DNA of 64,000 bases from Adiantum capillus-veneris (GCA_014529385.2 CM043971.1:92561340-92625339); one strand, 5' to 3'; positions 1 through 11,029 are shown, numbered from the stretch's first letter. The notes: generated by a model not told the origin, from the sequence alone. Numbers and translations: made by a program.

Positions 1-242
1 CATTCAATAGTAGGCAGCATGGGAAAATTGAGTCTGCAACTAAGAAGCAAGAGTGAGCAGTAGAGATCAAGGAGATTAAAATCGGGTAACTCTATAGGAA
101 ATTGTTGAGCAACGAGTCAAGCAACAAACGTTGACAATAGTGCTATAATCATCAAATCGGGCACTGCTACCAATAGAAAATCTAGCAAATTGAAGATCTC
201 ACAAGAAAGGCAGAGAAGTTTTGGATGTAAGTGGATGTGTGT

Positions 243-273
<31 letters not shown>

Positions 274-1640
274 GTATCAAAAGCATCAGCCTGAAAATCA
301 AGCAAAAATCGTGCGAGTCAAAAAAAATATATGGATTTGAGCTAGAGCGTGTACCCACACAATGTAACCCTCCCTATCAACTAATTTTTTTTCTCACACG
401 TACATTGCAAACACATCGCATAAACAACAAGCATCAAAGGTAGCATCCTCACAATTGAAACCAAGCAGCAAAAAGAGATTTGGATTCTCTGCATTTCTTG
501 ATATCGAAGAGAGAGCTCTCAACAATGGTACACACACACACACACACATACACCGATGCCTACACACATACGCACTGTATGTAGGCATCAGTGGAAAGAA
601 ATTGAGTTTGAGTTTCAAATTGAGGTAAAGGATCGTGATTTTGATATGCATACTGCTTCATGACTAGAGAGCAGAGAGAGAGAACATCTACTTTCTCAAT
701 GCTCTACATTAGTTTTTAGCATCCACAGGACACCATCAACATCGATGATCTTCTCGACCATTTTTCCTTGACACTCATGTTCTTGCAGACGATAGTGCTC
801 TTGACATGATCAAGTGAGATGTCTCTTTCATAGAGGAGTGATAGTCGGCATTGGAATCGAGCACATTTGCCACGTTTCTTGGCCTATTTTTGGCTTCAAG
901 CATTGGCATTTTTGTCCGGCGGTAGAAATCGGAATTAAATTTTCCTAGTCTACACTGACACACAAGTTTTCTCACACAATAAGTTTTACAAGGGGACTTT
1001 TGAGCCTGTATACACCTATATCTCTAGGTTTTTAGACACACACAGGTACGATGCCTTCATAGGCATTCTTGGCAATCATTTTGGCAGTAGTTTTGTTGTA
1101 GGATGTTATGCATTGATAGATGTGTATTTTCTTGACCACACACAGTGCTATTGAGCTCTTTTGAGAGTAGATATCTCCATAGGGAGCTTGTTTACTACAT
1201 GCATCAATTTTTGGTACATGTTTGCACACAATTTCATACTCATGTACATTAAGTTGAGGATATTACCCACTATACACCATGTGGAGCCATTCTTTTGTAT
1301 TTTTTGGTAGTTTTCGTGCCATTTCTAGGACCCAGACCAGAAGAGCCCTTGCCAAGACTGTTGCTAGTCTTTGTGTTGTTTAGCCTTTTGAAGGATCCTA
1401 CGTGAGGTTTTATTGATCTAGGATACTCTCAAATGTTGAGGTACCTTTGGTGATATTGGTCTCATGAGTTCCCTATTATAGTACCCGCACCATAGGTCAA
1501 GTATGGCACTCATTTGTTAGTGACAGCTGACCATTTATGCTAGATTTACTCTCTTGAGTTGGTTTTATGCATTTTATGCATCATTTGGGTTGATTTTTCA
1601 CTCCTCAAACAAAGGAGAGTCTGCTCAAATTTTTTTGCAA
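1..1640. other. Left flank, no recognisable gene
   Basis: I see no convincing gene here. The stretch contains short (CA)n runs near 243-269 and 531-548 and AT-rich filler. Around 1371-1459 there is a copy of a roughly 90-bp motif that recurs at 54821-54915 and, inverted, at 60851-60940 in the leaders of LTR elements (see findings). The short open frames lack any family motif. Confidence 0.5.
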
Positions 1641-1746
1641 GTCTATCTATGTGTTTTATAAGTCTTTGAGACAATCTACTAGATCCTCACATCCACATGA
1701 GCGTTTTCAACCAAGGTTAGACTATGTCATGCTGGCTGACATCAAT
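1641..1746 (+). pseudogene. Copia pol relic, 5' side of the CACTA insertion
   Basis: The frame around 1660-1746 reads as the linker between integrase and reverse transcriptase of a Ty1/copia polyprotein. Visible landmarks are RQSTRSSHPHERF followed by LDYVMLADIN, the counterpart of the usual copia pattern of an RSTR..PPERY segment and then NYVLLTD. The frame ends at the AAT trinucleotide immediately before CACTAC at 1747. It resumes, in phase, at 27275 with the expected next block (CYKEAM). It is therefore one copia gene split by the large CACTA element. The upstream integrase is not recognisable in this window. Confidence 0.8.
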
Positions 1747-2100
1747 CACTACTACATTTGCCCCCTTATAGCGACGGCTACAGCGACAAATTTTCGTCGC
1801 ATTAACGAGGGAAAAAGGTATCACTATAGCCGTCGCTACTGTACGTCACATAAGCGAGGCATTTTACGAGGGCTATAGCGACGAGTTACTGTCGCATAAG
1901 CAACAGAAATAAAACGTTTACTTTTCGTCGCATAAGCGGCGCGTGGCATAAGCGACACGTGGAAAAATGCGTGGAATAAGCGGCGCGTGGCATAAGCGGC
2001 GAGATGCTTAAGCGATGATTTTTTTTTGAAAAAAAAGACCGCATCAGCGACGCTTTGTAACACGCAACGACTATATGACGTGCACGGTTTCATAAGTGAT
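1747..2100 (+). repeat. CACTA left terminus with subterminal repeats
   Basis: About seven variants of CATAAGCGAC/CATAAGCGGCG occur between roughly 1850 and 2020, often preceded by GTC or GTG, along with GCGACGGCTA-type motifs near the tip. A run of T followed by a run of A (about 2019-2037) forms a hairpin. The equivalent arrangement is found inverted at 26990-27274. In CACTA elements such subterminal arrays are bound by the accessory protein (TnpA in maize En/Spm); that role here is inferred from the family. Confidence 0.8.
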
Positions 2101-2115
2101 CTCTCTCCGCTCCCC

Positions 2116-2121
<6 letters not shown>

Positions 2122-2146
<25 letters not shown>

Positions 2147-2172
2147 AATATATACAACAATCTAGCTCTAAT

Positions 2173-2230
<58 letters not shown>

Positions 2231-2310
2231 GCTCTTCTACACACACATACAAAATCTAGCTCTCGAGTGAAACACACACACCCACAAACTCTAACTCTCT
2301 CTCTCGCGCC
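2122..2310. repeat. (CA)n and (CT)n microsatellites
   Basis: A (CA)n tract at about 2122-2147 and an uninterrupted (CT)n tract of about 55 bp at 2174-2228 are followed by short CA/CT runs up to about 2310. Open frames across it are artefacts of the dinucleotide repeats. A similar CT plus AC pair lies near the other end of the CACTA element (26489-26642). Confidence 0.95.
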
Positions 2311-2699
2311 AGTGTTCTTGCATTTGTGATTGCTCTCATTGCTTATATATTTGTTGGCATTTCTCATAGTAGTGGGGACGTTGATCGGACCGGTGCGTAC
2401 ATAAGCGATATAAATTTACAATTTCGGCTTCAAGATGAATTATGGTAAACAGTTCTCTCTCTCTTTTTGCTAATTTTTTAAGTTAGAACTTTAAATTAAA
2501 TAAAAAATAGACGATTATGTTTTTTTATTAAAAATATATATTAAAATAAAATAGCAGGCCCTCAAGCCAATATTAAATCTCAAACCCATGATTTCTGTCA
2601 TGTAGCAAACATTTCTATAAGTCCTAAATCGGCTCTCTTTGTTCAATTAAGAAAAACGTTCTTGATGTATAACAGAAATAATTCTTGCAAAATTCTAAA

Positions 2700-3230
2700 A
2701 TGATCCATTGGCCAGCCGCTTCAGATCTTGTGAGCCATATAGCTTGCCAACATGCCTTGTTGGCACGTGGACAAGCTATGTGGGCTCACAAAAGCTGAAA
2801 CGGCTCGCAAATGGACCATTTTCAAAGTTCAAACAAGCTGTATAACTTGTTCACATGCCTCATTGGCACGTTGGCTCCATGCGCTAAAGCTCGCCGATCG
2901 ACCATTTCTGAAGTCTACGACCAAAAAAACGCTCGCGGACTACTTTGGCCCATTGGCGAACCATTTAAGATTCTACGAACACACATAGCTTTTCCGCGTG
3001 CCAAAGAGGCATGTGGGCAAGCTATAGGACTCGCCCCGAGAGCTCAAACAATTTAGCGATGTATTGTTTCTGAGCGTTTTTTGCTCGAGGACTTTGAGAA
3101 TGATCCATATATCAACGAGTTGTTTGAGATCTTAGCGAGCCGTATAGCTTGCCCATATGCCTCATTGGTACATGGACATTCCATGTGGGCTCACAAGAGC
3201 TCCAACGGCTTGCCGATGGACCGTTTCTAG
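2700..3230. repeat. Hairpin-forming satellite, about four units
   Basis: Four related units each contain an inverted repeat built on ATAGCTTGCC...ACATGCC paired with GGCACGTGG...AAGCTAT. The hairpin centres lie near 2757, 2857, 3004 and 3165. The first unit has arms of about 27 bp. Units are separated by stretches ending in variants of ATGGACCATTTC or GATCGACCATTTC. No coding signal is visible; open frames here are caused by the repeat. Confidence 0.7.
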
Positions 3231-3299
3231 AGTCCAAAAAAAAAAAAAAGTTTGTCCCTATTTCATACAACTCAGGACATGTGGGTTTAACATGAAAAT

Positions 3300-3880
3300 A
3301 AAGAAAACTTGGTACATGTCGGTACTTAGTACTTGGTACATGTTGATACTTGGTACTTATACATGTCGGTACTTGGTACTTGGTACTTGCTTTAATTTGG
3401 TTGTAGGTTCCATAATGAAACTTCGTACTTGCAATTGGTACATGGTCCATGGTATTAATTGGTCGGTGTAACTTTGTGGTACTGTAATAAACTAACATGA
3501 AAACAATAAAACCTCTTTAGTGTTAGATTTGGTACTTGGTACTTGATTTGGTACTTAGTACTTGCAACTTGAAACTTGGTACTTGATTTGGTACAAGATA
3601 TGTAGAATCTAACACTTAGCGTAAAATCTGCTACCTTTACAAAAAATATGAAAATCGAAAGCTTGTTAATACTAGAGCCTGACATAGAAACCAAGAGAAC
3701 TTGTTAGTGTTAGTTGGCAGTTGATTTAGAGTTTGGTATCAGGTTCCATAATGAAACTTGATAGTTGTCGTTGGTGCATGGTACATGGTACATGGTACAT
3801 AACTTGAAATTTGGAGCGTATGATGCTTGTAGTTGGTGCATGGTACATGGTACGTAACTTGAAACTTGGAGCGTATGATG
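3300..3880. repeat. GGTACTTG/GGTACATG degenerate tandem array
   Basis: Three clusters (about 3305-3390, 3530-3595 and 3768-3860) are built from short units GGTACTTG, GGTACATG and ACTTGAAACTTG. The GGTAC core recurs many times at 8-10 bp spacing on the plus strand. Spacers between clusters have similar composition. I find no gene. Confidence 0.8.
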
Positions 3881-4480
3881 CTTGGTACTTTGAAACATCA
3901 TAGTTCAAATCTTCATCTTCAAAAAAACATTAGAAGCCTTTTTAACAATGTGTAAACCGGCCGGGCGAAAAGCCACAGGCGGTGACCCAAAACCAGGACA
4001 ACAACAACTGAACAAAAAGACTAGCGTCCCTAGCAATATTTCTTTTATATTCTTAAAGACTTGCACAAGAGTGCTATAAGATCAAAATGCCTTAATTTTG
4101 AGAAGTAGAGCAACTAACAGAAAACTTAGGACTAGGTTTCACATGCCACATCATCATTTGGTAGCACAATGACCATGATTTCAATCCATCTTTAAAAAAA
4201 ATAAAAAAAATATATATATATATAAAGACAAATAAATAACATTGAGATGGTTACTTAGGTTAATTATCTTATCGACAAATAATTAATTGTTTGACAATAG
4301 ACAAATTCAGTGATGCAACAAACACATGTCAGTATATATCATCAGTAAGTTTATGTACATGTGTCCAAAATGTGTGGCGATCAATCCTCACATATACAAA
4401 ACAAATCTCATCATCACATGCGATGTAGTAATGCACACTAAAAAATACATATATAACGATCCCAAATATGCAAAAGAAAT
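3881..4480. other. AT-rich spacer inside the CACTA element
   Basis: This is an AT-rich stretch with A and TA runs near 4192-4225 and no open frame with family resemblance. Nothing else is visible. Confidence 0.5.
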
Positions 4481-4482
4481 CT

Positions 4483-5246
4483 CTACGCAGGATCGCTATG
4501 TGATCCATCACTACTAGAAGAATCACTATCATCGGTCTCATGATCGCTAGTGCCATCACCACTGGTCCGAACCGTGGGACTATGACTGTACCTATCTCCA
4601 CGATCGTCACCATTATGGCCAGTGATTGGGCCACTGCTCCTCTCAGCCTCTCGACGTCGCTCCTCGGTCTCCTGTCGATCCACCTCTATCATATCAGCCT
4701 CCCCATGCTGCTCCTGTATTAGTTAGTGAAATAAAAAAAGAATATATTACAGTTACCATGAAAAAAACTACAAAGAAAAAAAAAGGTACGTACAAGTGGA
4801 TTTGGAGTGTCAGTAAGTGTCTGACACAAAGCACGATAGCCGCAGTATGTGGCATACTCTATCTCCTGTGCCGTCGGTGCAGGACCATAGTCTTTCGTCT
4901 ACATTAAGACACAACCAAAGACTTATTAATTTTTGCATTCAATAATACTACCTTTAAAAGTTAAAATGTGAATGGTCTATACTCACAAATGTGGCCACAA
5001 ATCCATCCCATCCCATCCGCCCTAGTCTAGATGTGTGACGTAAAGCTACTCTCTTTCTTGCTGCCTCCTAAGCAAATTTGAATAAACAAAATAACATAGA
5101 TTAGAGAAAGTTAGAATCAATCTAGGAAAGTTCATCTTAATTCTAATATATATTACCAAAGGCACACACCTTTTGTTGGGGAAAATTAATGCATAGGCGC
5201 ATCTCCTTGTGGAAGAATTGCCATGTCTCCATGCAAATGGTTGCCT
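4483..5246 (-). CDS. Putative CACTA accessory (TnpA-like) gene, 3' exons
   Basis: Four minus-strand exon-like segments have plausible GT/AG borders: about 5246-5170 (KATICMETWQFFHKEM), about 5067-4987 (ARKRVALRHTSRLGRMGWDGF, donor GTGAGT), 4898-4794 (TKDYGPAPTAQEIEYATYCG, donor GTACGT) and 4713-4483. The last is strongly acidic, with a Ser/Asp-rich tail ending at a stop at 4483. The gene runs toward the element's left end, divergent from the transposase at 5.4 kb. That layout suggests the second CACTA protein, which binds subterminal repeats, but I do not recognise a named domain, so this is inference from position. An N-terminal exon is missing here; a related-looking minus-strand relic lies at 11030-12066. 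Confidence 0.45.
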
Positions 5247-5405
5247 TTCTCTTGTTTTACACATACAATAGCGCCTGTTTATTTTTTAAATTACAATAAG
5301 CATAAGAATATACCATATAACTATTAGACTTCAATGTTTTGTTACTTTTATTGAATTTTTTATTTTGGTCATTTGATAAATGTCTCATGTTTTTATGGTA
5401 ATTGA

Positions 5406-5651
5406 AATCCTGATTCGGATCAATCAGAGGGTACACCACCACCTCCTACTAGTGGTAGCCGGGGTGCACAGAGTTCCAATACTGCACATGAACCCGTTTA
5501 CGATGATTTCTACTATGATGAGCCTATTATATGCTGGTGTGCTCGTTGTTGTGGCACATATCGCAGGCCACGACGGAAGTGCTTTTCACATCAGATGACT
5601 TATGGTACTTTTGAGAAAGCACCACCACCTGAGGAGCGACATCTACCTATG
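5406..5651 (+). CDS. CACTA transposase N-terminal exon (zinc-finger-like)
   Basis: The reading frame begins after a stop at about 5400 and encodes a proline/serine-rich start and then CWCARCCGTYRRPRRKC...H. This Cys/His pattern resembles the transposase-associated domain at the start of plant CACTA TNP2 proteins, which normally reads CPC..C......H. The exon ends at ATG followed by GTATAT, a plausible donor at 5652. An acceptor TATATGTAG ends at 5736 and the next exon continues in frame. The start codon is not visible. This is domain recognition by pattern only. Confidence 0.5.
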
Positions 5652-5736
5652 GTATATTTCTGATCTCCCTTTGTTTGATATTGGAGTTTTAAAAATCAAA
5701 GAGTAAATATATAATGTAACTAGATTATATATGTAG

Positions 5737-6480
5737 GTATCTTCACTTGATGGCGAGGATGACTTTACTACCAATGGTGCACATGTCTCTCGCACACGGC
5801 ACGGACAGGTCATTTATCAGTTTTTGCAGCTCGAGGTTTCTCGACATCCTCTACCTCCTCCATTGGAGACTGAGATGGGTGGAGATCATCCATTCCCTAC
5901 TCATTTTCAGGATCTAGTACAAAGCTACAATTGTAGACGATACGGAGGTTGGCAGGGAGGACCACTTCCTTCAGATGGAGTGGTTTTTGGCTTTTGGGGG
6001 TATCGCTACATGATTGCTCCGTCCACCATCAGTGGAGCAGGAGGAGGCATCTTTATTGCACAGGATTTGCACGTGTACCCTCATTCAGAGGTCACCCTTA
6101 TGTCTTTTTGTGGACCTATATATAGATGGGGTCCATGGCATCAGCTCACTCGCTACATATGGATTATGTCTCAATGCGGCCTCTCTTTCTGCTAGAGGGA
6201 TTACACGTGCAGAAGTCCAAAGACTCTATGTTGATGGAAGACCTTACTCTCAAGGAAACATAGCAGGTTTAATCAATAGTATTTGAGGAAGAAGTGCAAG
6301 AACCAATTGCACATTTGTGGAGTGTGAGAATAGTCATGAACCAAGACACATGACTAGGGATGTACCAAGATATATAGTTTTCCATGCTATTAAATCATTA
6401 CGTGCTGGTGATGAATTGCTAGTCATTTATGGATGGCGTAGACCTCCACGAGCCAGAGGAAAACGTTATCTGGCTCAAAT
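5737..6480 (+). pseudogene. SET-domain relic embedded in the CACTA transposase gene
   Basis: From 5737 the frame gives a linker and then the N-terminal SET region (ISGAGGGIFIAQDL, about 6030-6075; LTRYIW, about 6142). A frameshift at about 6165-6195 moves to the next frame, which continues with VDGRPYSQGNIAGLIN, a TGA at 6284, then RTNCTFVE, PRYIVFHAIK and AGDELLVIYGW. GNIAGLIN corresponds to the SET motif that binds S-adenosylmethionine (usually NHSC-containing), and ELLVIYGW to the GEELxxDYG motif. The usual catalytic Tyr neighbourhood is therefore partly kept. The last SET segment shares one open frame (6317-6775) with transposase sequence. SET proteins methylate lysines; activity here is unlikely because of the two breaks. 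It could be a captured gene or a genuine domain of this CACTA family. Confidence 0.7.
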
Positions 6481-8686
6481 TACTTTGATATGGTACACTT
6501 TGGAATATTGGAAGGATTTGAAGATATGTCATCTTCTTGATCCTATGCATATATTTAAGAACGTTGGTCATTCGTTATGGAAACACCTTGTTGGCTTGAA
6601 AGACACAGTGGCATCAAGAAATGACTTAAAGGATCAAAACTCAAAGCCTAATCTATGGCCACTTTTTGATGAAACTGGACATGACACAACCTATGAGCCT
6701 GCCCCATGGGTACTCAGTGCAGAAGAGGTGCAGACTATCAACAAGAGGATTCAATTGATTCGTACGCCTACATGATGTGGAGCATCTTGTCGAAACATGT
6801 TCACTTTAGATGACAAGATCTTGTCTGGTTTAAAACACATGATTGGCACAATTTTGTGAAGGTAATTTTTTATCAATCTTCGTAAGTATTTATTTTCTTG
6901 CATGTTTTGTTGATTGGATTAATCATGTATACAGCATGTTCTACCCCTTGTTATTGATGGATGTACTACCCAAGGAGTCCGAGACGTAATATATCGATTT
7001 GGATCGCTTGCAAGGTATTTATCGCTCATTAAATTTTAGTTGATAAGTTCTTAATTCAAATATAGCTTTAATATCTTCTTTCTTTTATTGATAGATGGAT
7101 TACAGCTAAAGAAATTGACAAAGGGTTAATTACACAAAAGAAGCGTGAATGTATAGAGCTTCTTTGTTTAATGGAGAAGGAACTTCCAACCTCCTTTTTT
7201 GATATCCAAGTTCATCTGCTAATCCATCTAGTGGACGAGATAGAGCTTGCTGGTGTTGTTTCTACTCGATCGATGTGTTGGGCCGAGAGATTTATGGGAG
7301 TACTGAAAGGTTATGTACGTCAAAAAGCAAGACCAGAGGGTTCTATGGCGGAAGGATGGATGCTTGAAGAATGCATGTATTACGTTTGTGAATATCTTGA
7401 GCAAACCGATTTTGAAGCTCCATGCGTATGGACAAATGAGTCTTCTTCTACCATGTCAGACGAGGTATTGTCTGGTAAGGGAGTCCCTTTTCGACTTAAG
7501 ATCCAAGATAATTTGGATATTTCTACTCTCATTGTCTATAATAGCGAATGCATGCAACAATTTGTTGAGGAGTATGAGGAGAAACTTGCGAACCAACGAG
7601 TTGGCAGACGTAAAGACAGGAGATCCGGATGTCAAACCAACGTAAATAACATCGAAGACGTACCTACTTTCATGGATTGGTTATACACCCGTATGCAATG
7701 GGCGGATAGAGATCATGAGATAATCTCAAGGGAACAGAGAGAGTTTATGATCGGATGTGAAAGAAAGGTAACTTTTGGGTTTTGAAAACTTTAAACTAAA
7801 CAAGCAATATTCCTTTTTTTCTTATATCATTTATATATTGATCTAAGCTCAAATGTATACAAACATGTGGGCTTATGGTCAACATCTTCGAATAAAAGCT
7901 ATTGACGACTTACGTCTAACTCAAGATTCTTCCGTTGTTGCCTCTTTCAAGAAATTATCACGTGCAAGTTCAAGAGACACAAATCTTGTTGACAGTGAAC
8001 TGGGTTATATGGGAACCATAGTTGGCATTTATGAAATATTGTATCAGATCTTCAAACAGGTGAATAAAATCCCTCTTCATACAACAATGACATGTATATT
8101 TCTTGAAGTTATACATAATTCTAAAGTTTTGATTCGTGCATTTTGACAGGTGATTCTAAAGGTGGATTGGTTTCGTGCCGAGTATAAAGGCAATAGTGCC
8201 ACAATGAGAAGAGAACCGTTCAAATTTTGGTCCGTCGACTCCTCAAAGTTAATGCGTGCAAAAAGAGAGCCTTACATTCTTCCAACTCATATTGAGCAAG
8301 CGTTCTTTTACAAGAACCGAGATTCTCATCCATGGTGGCAAGTTGTGCATGTCCAACCTAGAGGTCGTCAATTGTTTGGTAGCGTTGACCTTGAGGAAGC
8401 AAATCAGGATGAATTGGTAACATCCTCGAATCTAGACACATCCATGTTAGAGACGTGTAGAATTTTCCTTGCCGATCATGATGACATTGTAGATGATGAG
8501 AACGACAACCATCCGTACTTTGACACTACAGACACCGAAGAGGAAGAAATAGTGGATGTCGAGCACACGGAGGAAATGAACGTCAACACAGATTTAACGA
8601 CAGAGGAGTTTGAAGAAGTAAACAAAGATAATCAAGATGAGATTTTATTGACGGTTAATCTCAGAGATGACGATGAGGACTATTAG
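6481..8686 (+). pseudogene. CACTA TNP2-type transposase, C-terminal half
   Basis: The exons are about 6481-6860, 6935-7014, 7095-7767, about 7848-8059 and 8150-8686, with GT/AG borders that are mostly clear. The first exon contains WKDLKICHLLDPMHIFKNV, the counterpart of the DVMHIEKN block of the Transposase_21/TNP2 domain. It breaks at a TGA (6773-6775) and at a frameshift near 6830, before THDWHNF. The 7095-7767 exon carries the DUF4218-type block (LPTSFFDIQVHLLIHLVDE, ERFMGVLKGYVRQKARPEG, EGWMLEECMYYVCEYL). The last exon resembles DUF4216 (LKVDWFRAEY, FFYKNRDSHPWWQVV) and ends in an acidic tail. The N-terminal part of the transposase domain is missing, replaced by the SET relic. The protein would cut and paste elements by their terminal repeats; this copy looks dead. 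Confidence 0.85.
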
Positions 8687-9436
8687 CCGTGCGTATCAAC
8701 TCACAAATCAACCTATATTGGGTAAGATTTAATCTCGCAGTAATTCATTTTGTTAAGTAATGATTTTTATTCTTTTGAAATCTTACTAATAAGGGTGGTT
8801 GGTGGGGAGTCTCGTGGTGATAGCCTCATATGGATAGTGTTAGGGTTCGATTCCCTTTAGACTCATTTTTGTTTTTGTAGCTATGTACAAGGTAATCAAA
8901 ACACGCCGCTGCTCAAGATACGAGGACGCTGCCACCGAGAGTGAAGCCCATCTGAAAAGCCTAGCATTTTGCATGACAGATCAGCCTTGGCGTTTTTGCA
9001 TTGCAGATCAGCCCCGACAGCAACAGAAGACAGATCAGCCCTAGCATTAGCAGATTCCACAGCAAGATAGCAGATCAGTCCTAGCATTTTTGCATCAGCA
9101 TAACCATCCAGCATTTTGTAGATCTACCGCGACAAAACCCAGATCTAGACCATTGTTTTTAGTTTTCAGCAATCAGACTCCACCGTAGAATCATCAAACC
9201 TCACAGACCTCACCTTCCCGCAGCAGTTCCTCGCCGCATGGTTAGATCCACAAGCGTTTGCAGTTTCAACCCAGAAAACGCAAATTTCAGCATCTGCGTT
9301 TTCAGCGCATCATTGTCATCGACATAGAGTCAAAATTCAGTGGATAAAGATTCGCAGATTTCAGCCATAGCGTTTTTCAGATTCCGTCCCGTCTCGTTGT
9401 CGTCCTCATCTTCGTCGACGTTGTCGAAAAGTCCAT
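8687..9436. other. Spacer with a SINE-like Pol III motif and CAGATTTCAGCC-rich DNA
   Basis: After the transposase, a tRNA-like B box GGTTCGATTCC occurs at 8844-8854 (see separate entry). From about 8900 the DNA is dominated by recurring phrases such as CAGATCAGCC, GCGTTTTTCAG and GCAGATTTCAGCC. The same phrases recur at 9940-10260 and 12540-12890, suggesting that these stretches come from one repeat family. No coding feature is seen. Confidence 0.5.
8795..8866 (+). repeat. Possible SINE head (tRNA-like B box)
   Basis: GGTTCGATTCC at 8844-8854 is a perfect RNA polymerase III B box. It lies in a T-arm-like stem (AGGG, loop TTCGATT, CCCT). A candidate A-box-like stretch (GTGGTGATAGCC) lies about 30 bp upstream. 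No mature tRNA fold is complete, so a tRNA-derived SINE fragment is more likely than a tRNA gene. Confidence 0.35.
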
Positions 9437-9860
9437 AGCATATGATTGTTTGCGCTTTTCTCAAGATGACTGCTCCCAACTGTGCTCAAGGTTCCTTTTA
9501 GTTCTTATGAAAGGGAGAGCCTTCCGTTCTTAATGGAAAGTGCTATGATCACAAACAAAGTGGATGGACACTGTGCGTGCAAGTGTACGAGAATGAGAGA
9601 TAGAGAGAGAAGAGAGATATGACACCAGAGACATTGTAAAACCCTCCTCCGAAGGCCCCACTCTCGTCGGCGAGAGTGGTCTACTATTGATTGCACAAAG
9701 TGGTACAATGCGGATGCAACGGACTGATGCAACTTGGGACTATGCCGGTGACGACAACGGTGATGACGACGACGACTTTAGGGATGAAATCTGTGGTCTC
9801 CTATCTACTCAATTTCGGGACTGTTTCGGTGGCTGAAAATGACTGTTTTGGTTGCGTTTT
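9437..9860 (-). repeat. Left arm of a long inverted repeat
   Basis: This block is an inverted, roughly 85% similar (by eye) copy of about 12795-13225. Both arms contain a local perfect hairpin with stem CCACTCTCG/CGAGAGTGG, the phrase TGATCACAAACAAAGTG, and a GACGACGA-rich end. The arms enclose about 2.9 kb holding the PRR fragment and an accessory-gene relic. The block looks like an LTR or a long terminal inverted repeat of an unidentified element. Confidence 0.7.
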
Positions 9861-10329
9861 CGAGGGCCCTTAAAATAGTAGAATCAGTCACACCACTTCT
9901 CCTACGCAATTGCAACTATGAATTCACTTAGTGTAGATGCATATCCATCGACAATAGAAGCTCAACAACCATCGACAGAAGAAGCTTAGCAACCTAGCTT
10001 TTTTGGAGACCCATCACCTAGCGTTTTTGACAGTTTTCAGCATGGCGTTTTTCAGCAATGAAAGACCAGCAAATTGAGTCCCTAAAGAGTAGCACATTCA
10101 GCCCCAAGAAACCTCAGTTTTCAGCCCTAAACCTGCAGATTTTCAGCGTCAAAGACCTACAGAACAATCCCAGAATCAACGTTTTTGGACATAGTCGCAG
10201 ATTTCATCCCATAGTGTTTTTGGACAGCAGATACGAGATTGCAGATTTCAGCCCTTAGGACGGTGTCTTCATCTTCTTTGTCATTGCCGACATAGCCTAG
10301 ACTTGCATCAGTTCCATGCATTCACCTTG

Positions 10330-10676
10330 ATCCAATTGGTGCTCTCCTACGCGATTGCAGCTATGAAGTGACACCTGCCTCCAATGGGTTACTAGCATGG
10401 GAGCTTTTGATGGACCAGAAAAACCAAGTCGTTCTTCTTCTGACGGAGGTCGTGATGCCCTGTTTATCAGGCATAGGTCTATTGGGGTGAATTATGAACC
10501 ATGGGGCCCTCAAGCACATTCCGGTTATCATGATGTCCTCTCATGACTCCATGAATTCCATTTTCAAATGCTTGTCAAAGGGAGCTGTGGACTTTCTTAT
10601 GAAACAAGTGAGGAAAAATGAACTGAAGAAGTACTTGCAGCATCTTTGGAGGAGGTGCCATAGTTCAAGGACCTGA
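10330..10676 (+). pseudogene. Pseudo-response-regulator (PRR5/7/9/37-type) receiver fragment
   Basis: One frame encodes ALLRDCSYEV, NGLLAWELL, LLLTEVVMPCLSGIG, a TGA at about 10488, then [37 protein letters not shown] and LWRRCHSS. These are the successive blocks of the receiver domain of plant circadian-clock PRR proteins. As in all PRRs the phospho-acceptor Asp is Glu (LTEVVMP), which is diagnostic of pseudo-receivers. Only the second half to two thirds of the domain is present; there is no CCT domain. The single internal stop and the lack of the N-terminus make it a gene fragment. It sits between inverted-repeat arms inside the CACTA element, so it is captured cargo. Confidence 0.85.
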
Positions 10677-11029
10677 GCATTGGGAAGATAAATATTTTGA
10701 TCTAAGAGGAGTGGTTGCTGCAACGAATGCACCTTTTCTAGACCTTGTGCCATCAACACACGAAAATTTTGGGACAGTTGGAAGTGTTGAGGATGCTCAT
10801 TTGGCTCGACACCATGTACATTTGATTTTTCTCATATGGTCCCAAGCGGCGAGCATGATAGAAGAGAGGAAAAATCATGCACCCCAACAGTGCATGGTGC
10901 ACCCTTGCGAGAGTTGCCTACAACCTGCCTCTACTATACGCTACACCTACTCAGAGAGCAGCTCCGACCAATTTCCACCTTGATAGATTGAGAGTCGAGA
11001 GAAGAGAGAGAGAGAGATGTTAAAAATAT

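Noticed and set aside
2071-2367. Open frames reading as poly-ER, poly-SL, poly-CV or poly-TH at CT and CA repeats (also at 15434-15789, 26379-26912, 38387-38652 and 38756-39409)
   Set aside because: They are produced by dinucleotide microsatellites and have no conserved flanking coding sequence.
8844-8854. tRNA gene
   Set aside because: Only a B box and T-arm-like stem are present; there are no acceptor, D or anticodon arms.
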